Assembly (NCBI GenBank): GCA_945860065.1
Contig: CAMAPI010000003.1
Location: forward strand, 1-64,000
Length of the DNA stretch: 64,000 nt
Origin: Chryseobacterium gleum
GTDB lineage: Bacteria; Bacteroidota; Bacteroidia; Flavobacteriales_D; Crocinitomicaceae
Reading direction: 5' to 3'
Shown piece after piece: positions 8,749-16,556 of the stretch. Every line of letters begins with the position of its first letter. Position 1 is the first letter of the stretch. The notes under the pieces are model-generated. The model ran no database searches and was not told the origin of the DNA. It saw only the letters and a program-made list of their open reading frames with translations. The position numbers and the translations under genes were made by a program.

Positions 8749-8813
8749 TGTTTAATTGTTTTGATTTTACGTTCAACATTTTTGTTTAACTTTGTATCAT
8801 AAATTGTTAAACA
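8749..8813 (+). promoter_or_regulatory. Promoter of the sigma/carotenoid operon with an inverted repeat
   Basis: A -7 element TAACTTTG lies at 8787-8794, and a possible -33 TTTG at 8760-8763 (spacer 23, rather long). A perfect 8-base inverted repeat, TGTTTAAC (8783-8790) and GTTAAACA (8806-8813), spans the -7 element and the expected start site with 15 bases between arms. A third related copy, TGTTTAAT, lies at 8749-8756. This placement fits a repressor or activator site; the binding protein is unknown. Confidence 0.5.
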
Positions 8814-8820
8814 GATCATT

Positions 8821-9333
8821 ATGTCAACCTTAGAATTTAATGAAGCACTTATTGGTTTAGAAAATAACCTAACCTCTTTCGCAATGAGTTTCACCAGAAA
8901 CCATGAAGACGCAAAGGATTTAACGCAAGAAACGATGTTGAAAGCGATTACATATCGCAATTATTATACTCCACAAACAAACTTTAAGGCTTGGGTATTT
9001 ACCATCATGCGAAATTTATTTATAAATCAATACCGACGAAAAATGAAATCGGGCGCTATATTTGATCATTCAAAGGAATCATATTTAGTATACAACACAC
9101 CAAGTCACGAAGAATCTGCCATTGAAATTATTTCGGTGAAGGATATTCAAGGAAAAATTGATAGCTTAGGAGATGAGTACAAAGAGCCATTTGAAATGCA
9201 CTTTAAAGGATTCAAGTATAAAGAGATTGCAAGTAAATTGGGCATTCCAATTGGAACAGTGAAAAGTCGCATTTTCATAGCGAGAAAAAAATTAATGGTT
9301 TGCTTGCCTGATTTTGCCTTTTCAGCAAATTAA
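8821..9333 (+). CDS. ECF-type RNA polymerase sigma factor
   Basis: A 170-residue group 4 sigma factor. Region 2 is seen in FTRNHEDAKDLTQETMLKAI and FKAWVFTIMRNLFINQYRR. Region 4 is YKEIASKLGIPIGTVKSRIFIARKKL. It starts an operon with carotenoid, pterin and photolyase genes (next gene 3 bases downstream), so it may control that set, including itself. No anti-sigma gene lies next to it. Sigma factors heading carotenoid clusters are, to my knowledge, found in several Flavobacteriia; light control of the CarQ kind is known in Myxococcus, but light control here is inference. Confidence 0.92.
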   Translation: MSTLEFNEALIGLENNLTSFAMSFTRNHEDAKDLTQETMLKAITYRNYYTPQTNFKAWVFTIMRNLFINQYRRKMKSGAIFDHSKESYLVYNTPSHEESAIEIISVKDIQGKIDSLGDEYKEPFEMHFKGFKYKEIASKLGIPIGTVKSRIFIARKKLMVCLPDFAFSAN

Positions 9334-9336
9334 TTT

Positions 9337-10812
9337 ATGAGTAAAAAAGTAACCATTCTTGGTGCTGGTATTTCCAGTTTGTCTACTGCTGCCTTTTTAG
9401 GCAAAGCGGGGTATGATGTGACTATTCTAGAAAAAAATAGTCACATTGGTGGACGCGCACGTCAGTTTGAAGCAGAAGGTTTTATTTTCGATATGTGTCC
9501 AAGTTGGTATTGGATGCCAGATGTTTTTGAGCGATTTTATAATCAGTTTGGTCATACAGCTAGTGATTTTTACGAATTGAAAAGACTCGGTCCTTCCTAC
9601 AGAGTTTATTGGCCTGATCATAGTTACACGGATGTTCCTGCATCGATGAACGAACTTGAAATCTGGTTTGAGTCCTTGGAGCCCGGAAGTTCGGTACAAC
9701 TGCGTAAATTCCTCAAAGATGCTGCATACAAATATCAAGTAGGAATGCAAGATTTGGTCTACAAGCCAAGTTTAAGCTTATTAGAATTTGCAGACAGACG
9801 TATTCTAGGAGGATTATTGAACATGCATTTACTCTCTTCTTTCTCCTCGTACATTCGAAAATACTTCAAGCATCCAAAAATATTATCTCTGCTCGAATTT
9901 CCGGTTTTATTTCTGGGAGCTATGCCAAATGAAACGCCTGCGCTTTATTCCTTAATGAATTATGCTGATATGTCCTTAGGTACTTGGTATCCAATGGGAG
10001 GCATGCACAAATTCATTGAAGCATTTGCCGAAATCGCCAAAAGTCAAGGGGTAAAAATCCTAACCGATCACGAAGTGAACGGATTTGAGACAACGAATTC
10101 ACTCGCAACAGCAGCGCGCACAGAACATCAATTATTTGAATCGGATGTCATTGTTTCCGGGGCTGACTACGAGCATACAGAAAGCAAATTACTCAAAGAC
10201 AAAGCAAATTACTCGGAAAAATATTGGGACAAGCGGACAATGGCGCCCTCTTGCTTGATTTTCTATGTAGGAATCAACAAAAGATTGGAGAACCTGCAAC
10301 ATCACAACTTGTTTTTCGATGAATCTCTGGCAGAACATGGAAAGGAAATTTATAAAAATCCTTGTTGGCCTACCTCTCCACTGTTTTATTTAAGTGCACC
10401 GTCCATCACCGATCCAACGGTAGCTCCTGAGGGATGTGAAAATTTATTTTTTCTGATTCCAATTGCTCCTGATTTGAAAGATGAGGATGAAATCCGCGAG
10501 AAATATTTTGAGATTATCCTAAAGCGATTGAAAGAAATTACCGGAAACGATATCAGTCAACACATCGTTTACAAAAGAAGCTATTGCATTAATGACTTTA
10601 AAGGAGATTACCATGCATTCAAAGGGAATGCATATGGATTAGCTAATACTTTGCGTCAAACAGCCATATTAAAACCAAGTTTGAAAAATAAAAAACTGAA
10701 GAACTTTTATTATACAGGACAACTAACGGTTCCAGGTCCGGGAGTACCTCCATCCATTATTTCTGGCGAAGTTGTGGCTAATCAGATCATGAAAGAATTC
10801 CCTCTAAAATAA
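9337..10812 (+). CDS. crtI: Phytoene desaturase
   Basis: FAD-dependent CrtI-type desaturase (491 residues) that introduces double bonds into phytoene, giving lycopene or a partly desaturated product. The N-terminal dinucleotide motif is VTILGAGISSLSTAAFLGKAG, continued by EKNSHIGGRARQF. The C-terminal motif is TGQLTVPGPGVPPSIISGE, typical of CrtI. It is membrane-associated in the family. It lies 3 bases after the sigma factor and 5 before crtB. Cyclase (crtY) and hydroxylase (crtZ) genes are absent from the window, so the final pigment cannot be predicted. Confidence 0.95.
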   Translation: MSKKVTILGAGISSLSTAAFLGKAGYDVTILEKNSHIGGRARQFEAEGFIFDMCPSWYWMPDVFERFYNQFGHTASDFYELKRLGPSYRVYWPDHSYTDVPASMNELEIWFESLEPGSSVQLRKFLKDAAYKYQVGMQDLVYKPSLSLLEFADRRILGGLLNMHLLSSFSSYIRKYFKHPKILSLLEFPVLFLGAMPNETPALYSLMNYADMSLGTWYPMGGMHKFIEAFAEIAKSQGVKILTDHEVNGFETTNSLATAARTEHQLFESDVIVSGADYEHTESKLLKDKANYSEKYWDKRTMAPSCLIFYVGINKRLENLQHHNLFFDESLAEHGKEIYKNPCWPTSPLFYLSAPSITDPTVAPEGCENLFFLIPIAPDLKDEDEIREKYFEIILKRLKEITGNDISQHIVYKRSYCINDFKGDYHAFKGNAYGLANTLRQTAILKPSLKNKKLKNFYYTGQLTVPGPGVPPSIISGEVVANQIMKEFPLK

Positions 10813-10817
10813 CTGCT

Positions 10818-11654
10818 ATGAAACAATTATTCGACGATATCAGTCAAGAGATGAGTCAGCTAACGACCAAAAGATATAGTACTTCCTTTTCATTAGGCAT
10901 TCGCTTTTTAGATGCCAACCTTCACAAACCAATCTATTCAATCTATGGATTTGTTCGTTTTGCCGATGAGATTGTAGATTCGTTTCATGGATTTGATAAG
11001 GAAGCATTACTTGCGGATTTTAAAGTTCAAACGTATAGAGCCATCGCAGAAAGAATTTCATTGAATCCAATCCTAAATAGTTTTCAATGGGCCGTGAATA
11101 AATATGGGATTCCAATGGAATTAATTGATTCCTTTTTACATTCCATGGAAATGGATTTAAACAAACAAGACTACACGAAGGAACAGTATGAATTGTACAT
11201 TCTTGGTTCAGCAGAAGTTGTAGGGCTAATGTGTTTGAAGGTATTCGTTGATGGCAATGACGTCGAATACGAACGCCTGAAACCAAGTGCGATGAAACTC
11301 GGGTCTGCCTTTCAAAAGATTAATTTCTTAAGAGATTTGAAGGATGATTTTCAAACATTAGGTCGTACATACTTTCCAGGTATTAACATGGAGGAATTTG
11401 ATTCAACGGTCAAAAAAGAGATTGAATCAGATATCGAAGCGGATTTCAAGGCAGGTTATGAGGGGATTTTACAACTTCCTAAAAATGCTCGATTCGGCGT
11501 TTACATGGCTTACAAATATTACTTTAAGTTGTTTAAGAAAATCAAGGAAAAATCAGCTCAGAATATATTAAACGAACGAATTCGCATTCCCAACAACAGA
11601 AAAATGCGTATTCTTTTAACTTCCTATGTAAGACACAATCTGAATATACTGTAA
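10818..11654 (+). CDS. crtB: Phytoene synthase
   Basis: Joins two geranylgeranyl diphosphates to phytoene, the first committed carotenoid step. The product has 278 residues, usual for bacterial CrtB of Bacteroidota. Both Asp-rich prenyl-diphosphate motifs are visible: VRFADEIVDSF (DxxxD) and FLRDLKDDFQTLGRTYFP (DxxxD). The end of crtI, this gene and idi are almost contiguous (5 bases and 1 base), so they are surely co-transcribed. A squalene synthase role is less likely given the crtI neighbour. Confidence 0.95.
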   Translation: MKQLFDDISQEMSQLTTKRYSTSFSLGIRFLDANLHKPIYSIYGFVRFADEIVDSFHGFDKEALLADFKVQTYRAIAERISLNPILNSFQWAVNKYGIPMELIDSFLHSMEMDLNKQDYTKEQYELYILGSAEVVGLMCLKVFVDGNDVEYERLKPSAMKLGSAFQKINFLRDLKDDFQTLGRTYFPGINMEEFDSTVKKEIESDIEADFKAGYEGILQLPKNARFGVYMAYKYYFKLFKKIKEKSAQNILNERIRIPNNRKMRILLTSYVRHNLNIL

Positions 11655-11655
11655 C

Positions 11656-12192
11656 ATGTTAGAAGAGGTCATTTTAGTAGATGCCGAGGATCATGCTATC
11701 GGAAGAATGGAAAAAATGGAAGCCCACGAAAAAGGACTGTTGCACCGTGCATTTTCCATTATAATTCTCAATGAAAAAGGTGAAATGCTACTCCAACAAC
11801 GCGCTATGGAAAAATACCATTCGCCCGGACTTTGGACCAATGCTTGTTGTAGCCATCCACGTCCAAACGAGTCGAATTTAGATGCCGCCTATCGACGATT
11901 ACAAGAGGAGATGGGAATGAAGACGAGCATGAAAGAAATTTTTCAATTCACCTATCGCGCAGAACTGAAAGATGGATTAATAGAACATGAAATTGACCAC
12001 GTATTTTATGGTCTTTCAAATGAAAATCCAAATATGAATACAGCAGAGGTGATGAATTTTAAATGGGTTGATTTATCTGAATTACAAAAAGACATTACCT
12101 TGCACCCGGTAAAATATACCGCGTGGTTTAAATTATTAATGGTCGACCATTTATCGTCCATAGAAAAAGCGTTAAAAAATGAAAGTAAGTAG
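11656..12192 (+). CDS. idi: Isopentenyl-diphosphate delta-isomerase, type 1
   Basis: Interconverts isopentenyl and dimethylallyl diphosphate, feeding precursors to the carotenoid enzymes beside it. The 178-residue protein is a Nudix-fold type 1 enzyme. The catalytic Cys is in WTNACCSHPRP. The Glu-rich Nudix-like helix is YRRLQEEMG, and a second catalytic Glu probably lies in IEHEIDHVF. It starts 1 base after crtB and its end overlaps the following pterin gene by 14 bases, which implies translational coupling. Confidence 0.95.
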   Translation: MLEEVILVDAEDHAIGRMEKMEAHEKGLLHRAFSIIILNEKGEMLLQQRAMEKYHSPGLWTNACCSHPRPNESNLDAAYRRLQEEMGMKTSMKEIFQFTYRAELKDGLIEHEIDHVFYGLSNENPNMNTAEVMNFKWVDLSELQKDITLHPVKYTAWFKLLMVDHLSSIEKALKNESK

Positions 12193-12583
12193 AAGGGCTA
12201 CGTTTAATTCAGCTCACCGATTGTTCCGTTCAGATTGGTCAGAGGAACAAAATAAAGAGATTTTTGGGAAATGTAGTAATCCAAATTACCACGGACACAA
12301 CTACGTTTTAGAAGTCATTTTAGAAGGGGGAATAGATCCAGAAACTGGCTATGTCATTGATTTAAAAATCGTGAAAAACGCTATTCAGACCGAGATTTCT
12401 GATCGCTTTGATCACAGAAATTTAAATTTAGACTGTCCAGAGTTCAAAGATTTAAATCCAACAGCTGAAAATATAGCAGTTGTCGCATGGCAGTTAATGC
12501 GAGAAAAAATACCGATGCACCTTGATTTGACCATCAAACTTTGGGAAACGGAAAATAATTGTGTGGAATACGCTGGAAAATAG
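12179..12583 (+). CDS. 6-pyruvoyl-tetrahydropterin synthase / QueD-like protein
   Basis: A 134-residue T-fold enzyme acting on dihydroneopterin triphosphate. The zinc ligands are His13 (FNSAHRL), His38 and His40 (YHGHNY), and the catalytic Cys32 lies in GKCSNP. A later Asp-His pair (FDHRNL) and Glu near the end (LWETENN) fit the family. Products could be 6-pyruvoyl-tetrahydropterin or the queuosine precursor 6-carboxy-tetrahydropterin. No queC, queE or queF is nearby, and the gene sits between idi and a photolyase with overlap and short spacing. A role in making a pterin for light-related proteins is therefore possible, but is inference. Confidence 0.88.
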   Translation: MKVSRRATFNSAHRLFRSDWSEEQNKEIFGKCSNPNYHGHNYVLEVILEGGIDPETGYVIDLKIVKNAIQTEISDRFDHRNLNLDCPEFKDLNPTAENIAVVAWQLMREKIPMHLDLTIKLWETENNCVEYAGK

Positions 12584-12589
12584 ATCAAA

Positions 12590-13885
12590 ATGGTACTATT
12601 TTGGCATCGAAGAGATTTACGTTTGGAGGACAATGCTGGATTATACAAAGCATTGATAGAAAATGATATGGTTCAGCCAATTTTCATTTTTGACCAAAAT
12701 ATCTTAGCGGAACTTCCAAGAAACGACCAACGACTTCGTTTTATACATCAAGAGATTGACAAATTAAAAGTGCAATACCAGGCATTTGGTTCAGACTTAA
12801 AAGTCTATGTTGGAAATCCGAACGATTTAATTTCACAAATTGCAACAGACCTTCATTGCACAAAAGTTTACACCAATCGAGATTACGAGCCGTATGCCTT
12901 AGCACGCGATAAAACCATTTTTTCACAATTAGAAAAAATCAAGGTTGCATTTATTGGCACCAAAGACCATGTGATTTTTGAAAAAAATGAAGTGCAAAAA
13001 GCTGATGGTTTGCCATATACCATTTATACTCCATACGCCAATAAATGGAAAGCAAGGCTTACGGATGATGATTTAACTTCTTATCCAAGCGAACAGTTCA
13101 TGAAAAACCTTGCGAAACATCAGCAGGTAGAATCGTTGATTTCTATACAGGAACTTGGCTTCATAGACGAAAAAATACATGACATTCCTGATCGAAAATT
13201 TCAGAAAGACATTATCGAGGCTTATCATGAAAATCGTAATTTCCCTCACCTAGATGCGACAAGTAAGCTAAGTGTGCATTTACGTTTTGGTACGATTAGT
13301 ATTCGAAAGTTAGCCCGATTAGCTAAAGATCGAAATGAAACCTATTTGAATGAATTAATTTGGAGAGACTTCTATCAAATGATCATTTATCACTTTCCGC
13401 ATTCCGTTCAAGGTTCGTTTAAAAAGAAATACGATAAAATCGAATGGGAACAAAATGAAACACATTTTCAGGCATGGTGTGCAGGGAAAACTGGTTATCC
13501 GCTCGTAGATGCCGGAATGAGAGAATTAAATGAAACAGGATTCATGCACAATCGGGTTCGTATGGTTGTCGCAAGTTTTTTAACTAAACACCTGCTCATT
13601 GATTGGCGACGAGGAGAGGCATACTTTGCTCAAAAACTAATGGATTTTGAACTTGCGAGTAACATCGGTGGTTGGCAATGGGCGGCAGGATGTGGCTGCG
13701 ATGCAGCTCCTTATTTTCGCGTATTCAATCCAACTGCACAACAAGAAAAATTTGATAAACAAAAAGAATACATCCAAAAATGGGTGCCGGAATTTGGGAC
13801 AAGCTCCTACCCAATTCCCATCATAGAGCACGCTTTTGCGCGCGAACGCGTCCTCACTCGATTTAAACAAGCACTAAATGACTAA
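12590..13885 (+). CDS. phr: Deoxyribodipyrimidine photolyase (cryptochrome/photolyase family)
   Basis: Light-driven flavoprotein that splits pyrimidine dimers. The 431-residue protein has an N-terminal Rossmann antenna domain starting VLFWHRRDLRLEDNAGL. The C-terminal FAD domain holds LIWRDFYQMI, GKTGYPLVDAGMREL, TGFMHNRVRMVVASFL and the conserved WQWAAGCGCDAAPYFR segment. This is the class I CPD photolyase pattern; a cryptochrome role cannot be excluded. It lies 6 bases after the pterin synthase-like gene and overlaps the peroxiredoxin gene by 8 bases, so it is part of the sigma/carotenoid operon. Confidence 0.93.
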   Translation: MVLFWHRRDLRLEDNAGLYKALIENDMVQPIFIFDQNILAELPRNDQRLRFIHQEIDKLKVQYQAFGSDLKVYVGNPNDLISQIATDLHCTKVYTNRDYEPYALARDKTIFSQLEKIKVAFIGTKDHVIFEKNEVQKADGLPYTIYTPYANKWKARLTDDDLTSYPSEQFMKNLAKHQQVESLISIQELGFIDEKIHDIPDRKFQKDIIEAYHENRNFPHLDATSKLSVHLRFGTISIRKLARLAKDRNETYLNELIWRDFYQMIIYHFPHSVQGSFKKKYDKIEWEQNETHFQAWCAGKTGYPLVDAGMRELNETGFMHNRVRMVVASFLTKHLLIDWRRGEAYFAQKLMDFELASNIGGWQWAAGCGCDAAPYFRVFNPTAQQEKFDKQKEYIQKWVPEFGTSSYPIPIIEHAFARERVLTRFKQALND

Positions 13886-14339
13886 ATCCATTCAAATTGG
13901 GGACAATTGTCCTCTTTTCTCCTTGCCTAATCAAACAGGAAAAACGGTAGAAATTGCGGATTACCTTGGAAAATCAAAGGTGGTTCTATTCTTCTATCCG
14001 AAGGACGACACGCCAGGTTGTACAAAGGAAGCCTGTGAATTCAGGGACCGATACGCAGATTTTATTACGGAAGGTTGTGTCGTTTTCGGCATTTCATCCG
14101 ACAGCGTAGATAGTCACGTTGGATTCATAGAGAAACATGCACTGCCATACGACTTGCTTTCGGATTCGAAAAAAGAAGTACGTCAACTTTTCGGTGTTCC
14201 GAGTAATTTATTTGGATTAATTCCAGGTAGGGTTACGTATATCACGAATGAACAAGGAATAGTAATCGGCGTTTTCAATTCACAATTAGATCCAGTAGGA
14301 CACATCGATGCCGCATTGAAATTGATCCGCCAGAACTAA
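13878..14339 (+). CDS. bcp: Peroxiredoxin of the BCP/PrxQ family
   Basis: Thiol peroxidase that reduces hydrogen peroxide and organic peroxides. At 153 residues it has the standard length. The peroxidatic Cys is in FYPKDDTPGCTKEACEF, and the second Cys five residues later (CTKEAC) is the PrxQ-type resolving cysteine. The start overlaps the photolyase end by 8 bases. It is the last gene of the operon before a gene-free AT-rich stretch, and adds peroxide defence to the photoprotection set. No terminator hairpin is evident behind it. Confidence 0.94.
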   Translation: MTKSIQIGDNCPLFSLPNQTGKTVEIADYLGKSKVVLFFYPKDDTPGCTKEACEFRDRYADFITEGCVVFGISSDSVDSHVGFIEKHALPYDLLSDSKKEVRQLFGVPSNLFGLIPGRVTYITNEQGIVIGVFNSQLDPVGHIDAALKLIRQN

Positions 14340-14817
14340 TATTTTTTAGCAGGAATTACCTTGTGAAAATAACATTATCTGTTTATGTTTTCCAGTAAAT
14401 AAATTCAAAATTTGGAAATCGGTCCGAACAAAAATAACTAGAATATAAATGAAGCAAATACAATTTTACTGGTTTGATCACTTCTAAGAATAGTAGCTAA
14501 AAAAATTATTTATACGATGAACAAATGAGTATTTGAAATGTTATTTATTAGAACATGTACTATTTTTTTAGTGTCAAAAGCAGAGCATTCAAAACAAAAT
14601 ATACTATTACTATGTTATAGTTTTAGTTAGAAAATGTTTGAATTGAATTATGTATGTTTTTATTTATAAACTATTGTATTATAGATATTTATACACATTT
14701 TTTCTTGATATTAAGTTCATTAGGTATTTTACATATACTATATTTTCTTATAGTTTATGTAACTTTTTTAAAGCCGAACAAAAGCATTATTCAATTGTTG
14801 AAAATTAAATTTGTCAC
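14340..14817. other. AT-rich gene-free region
   Basis: About 478 bases, clearly richer in A and T than the genes around it. I see no open frame longer than about 20 codons, no tRNA-like fold and no tandem repeat. Its right end holds the probable promoter and operator of the XRE regulator. It could contain an AT-rich regulatory region or a small RNA, but nothing positive supports either. Confidence 0.6.
14790..14813 (+). promoter_or_regulatory. Promoter and candidate operator of the XRE regulator
   Basis: The palindrome TTCAA-TTG-TTGAA (14790-14802) is followed three bases later by the -7 element TAAATTTG (14806-14813). The ATG follows after only 4 bases. The palindrome lies where a repressor would block the promoter, so autoregulation by the gene product is plausible. 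Confidence 0.45.
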
Positions 14818-15153
14818 ATGAAGAACATGGTTGCGGAAAAAGTCCGCTTAGAAAGATTAAAACAAAACCTAAGTCAGCAAAATATCGCTGATGAATTGGG
14901 AATTACTGCAGCTGCCTATTCCAATTTGGAAAGAGGCGTTTCCGATATCTCGATTACCCGACTTTTTGATTTAGCGCGAATTTTAAATCAAACTCCCCAA
15001 TGGTTTATTGAAGAAATGAATGCATCCAAAGACTTATTTAAGAAGGATGTTGGTGAATTGATTGTGCCGCATGATGTAATGATCTTACAACAAGAAGTCG
15101 CTTTTCTGAAACAGCAAATTCAGGTCATTCAAAGTGAACTAACGAAAATATAA
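14818..15153 (+). CDS. XRE-family helix-turn-helix regulator
   Basis: A 111-residue DNA-binding protein. The N-terminal Cro/C1-type HTH is seen in VRLERLKQNLSQQNIADEL and LGITAAAYSNLERGVSDISITRLFDLARIL, about residues 7-65. A short C-terminal helix with a heptad-like pattern (LQQEVAFLKQQIQVIQSEL) may be a dimerising coiled coil. Targets are unknown; the palindrome in its own promoter spacer suggests autoregulation. It is transcribed alone and ends in a perfect hairpin terminator. It is probably a host gene, as there are no phage or toxin partners nearby. Confidence 0.88.
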   Translation: MKNMVAEKVRLERLKQNLSQQNIADELGITAAAYSNLERGVSDISITRLFDLARILNQTPQWFIEEMNASKDLFKKDVGELIVPHDVMILQQEVAFLKQQIQVIQSELTKI

Positions 15154-15156
15154 ATC

Positions 15157-15190
15157 AAAAGAAAAGCCGCAAATGCGGCTTTTCTTTTGT
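15157..15190. terminator. Bidirectional terminator between XRE gene and yceI
   Basis: A perfect 14-base stem: AAAAGAAAAGCCGC (15157-15170) and GCGGCTTTTCTTTT (15175-15188) with loop AAAT. It lies between convergent genes and can terminate both. Confidence 0.85.
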
Positions 15191-15204
15191 TAGTTATTCC
15201 TGTA

Positions 15205-15732
15205 TTATTGTTTAATCAATTGCACTTCGCAATTCAAGTTTATCTCATCACCAACAACAATATTTCCAGCTTCTGTCACTGCACTCCAAGTCAAACCAAA
15301 ATCACCGCGCTTGATTTTTCCTGTCAATGACATTCCAGCTTTTGTTTGTCCGTAGGGGTCAACAGCGATTCCTGCGAAATCAGCTTTTAATACGATGGGC
15401 TTTACCACTCCTTTAATACTCATGTCTCCAGAAATCTCCAATTCGTTATCATTGATTTTTTTCACGGAACTTGACTGGAAAGTCATTTCTGGATGAGTCG
15501 CGGCATCAAAGAATTCTGCTGATTTTAAGTGACCATCTCTGTCCGCAACACCTGTATTAATACTATCAATCGCTGCATTAAATTTAAAGTTGGCTGTACT
15601 GAAGTCATCACCGGTTGTTGCTGCCTCAGCAGCGAATTTCCCGAAGTTTCCACTTAGGTTCGAAATCATCATGTGACGCACTTTGAAACCGATTTCACTG
15701 TGCATTGCGTCAATTGTCCATTTAGTATCCAT
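15205..15732 (-). CDS. YceI-family lipid-binding protein
   Basis: A protein of 175 residues with the YceI beta-barrel lipocalin-like fold, which binds isoprenoids or other polar lipids in characterised members. Family features are WTIDAMHSEIGFKVRHM at the start, GVADRDGHLKSAEFFDAATHPEMTF in the middle, and LTGKIKRGDFGLTW near the end. No signal peptide is present, so this copy is probably cytoplasmic. I chose the ATG at 15732; the TTG at 15750 lies inside the -7 element TACATTTG and cannot be the start of a transcript made from it. Confidence 0.9.
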   Translation of the reverse strand: MDTKWTIDAMHSEIGFKVRHMMISNLSGNFGKFAAEAATTGDDFSTANFKFNAAIDSINTGVADRDGHLKSAEFFDAATHPEMTFQSSSVKKINDNELEISGDMSIKGVVKPIVLKADFAGIAVDPYGQTKAGMSLTGKIKRGDFGLTWSAVTEAGNIVVGDEINLNCEVQLIKQ

Positions 15733-15747
15733 ATTTTGTTTTTTTGA

Positions 15748-15755
15748 CAAATGTA
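15748..15755 (-). promoter_or_regulatory. -7 element of yceI
   Basis: TACATTTG on the minus strand matches TAnnTTTG and ends 15 bases before the ATG at 15732. No clear -33 TTTG. Confidence 0.5.
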
Positions 15756-15819
15756 AGTCGATAGGTCGCTGTGAATCGTTGACCTGTGTTCAGACTTCGT
15801 ACAGGAGCCAAATTTTTCG

Positions 15820-15827
15820 TATTTTTG
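15820..15827 (+). promoter_or_regulatory. -7 element directly before the outer-membrane protein gene
   Basis: TATTTTTG ends 4 bases before the ATG at 15832. The transcript would start at or within a few bases of the start codon. Confidence 0.45.
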
Positions 15828-15831
15828 ATTC

Positions 15832-16554
15832 ATGAAAACACTCATTATCCTGTTTTTCTTTTTCCTCCCATGGAATATTAGCGCACAACTCATTACGAAT
15901 GCTCCGGAAAACAACAAGAAAACGAAGGCAAGCAAGGACACTGCTTCTTTAATTTACTTAGATTTTCAACGGTACATGACCAGCCCGCATGTAACACAAA
16001 ATACAGATTTTTTAAACATTCCTTTAGGCGAAAGAGCGAATGAAACAGCCTTGAAAGCGTGGTCCTTTCAGTTTGGTGTTGTTGCACCCATTTCTCGTCA
16101 TTTGGCTTTTGATGGTGGACTTGCCTTAATTCAAAATGGAGAGCAATACCAATGGAATTCAACTTCCACTGACTCTAGTTATGACTACACCACGAAATAC
16201 CGATATTTCGGAATGCCGATTCAATTGAAATATCAAACGGGAAAGGACCTTGTGTTTTTTGTCGGTGCCGGACTTACGCCTCAATTATTTCAATCATACG
16301 AGCAGAAAATTCATTGGACCGACTCCTTGAAAAATAATAGCAACCTGACCTTAACGGACGAAACGATGTGTCAATCCTTTGTGCTTTCTGCAACAGGAAG
16401 TGCGGGTATTCAAGTTCATTTTAAAAGTAATTATGGACTTCGTCTAAGTTTAAATTACCGTTATCAACTCACAAACAGCTATGGTCCTTACCAAGACTAC
16501 AAACACTTTAGCACTGGAATTGGTGGTGGAATTGCGTTAACTAGAAAACTTTAA
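15832..16554 (+). CDS. Probable outer-membrane beta-barrel protein
   Basis: A 240-residue protein with a clear signal peptide (MKTLIILFFFFLPWNISAQ, cleavage after about residue 18-19). The mature part has alternating hydrophobic and polar strands with glycine and aromatic residues (for example FQFGVVAPISRHLAFDGGLAL, GLRLSLNYRYQL, FSTGIGGGIAL). This pattern is typical of small porin-like barrels such as the PorT/OmpA-like families in Bacteroidota. No further function can be assigned. It is followed by the Nif3-like gene after 2 bases, so the two are probably co-transcribed, perhaps without functional link. Confidence 0.75.
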   Translation: MKTLIILFFFFLPWNISAQLITNAPENNKKTKASKDTASLIYLDFQRYMTSPHVTQNTDFLNIPLGERANETALKAWSFQFGVVAPISRHLAFDGGLALIQNGEQYQWNSTSTDSSYDYTTKYRYFGMPIQLKYQTGKDLVFFVGAGLTPQLFQSYEQKIHWTDSLKNNSNLTLTDETMCQSFVLSATGSAGIQVHFKSNYGLRLSLNYRYQLTNSYGPYQDYKHFSTGIGGGIALTRKL

Positions 16555-16556
16555 GC

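Noticed and set aside
15733-15750. TTG start for yceI at 15750
   Set aside because: The TTG lies in the -7 element TACATTTG, so the transcript cannot contain it; the ATG at 15732 is used.
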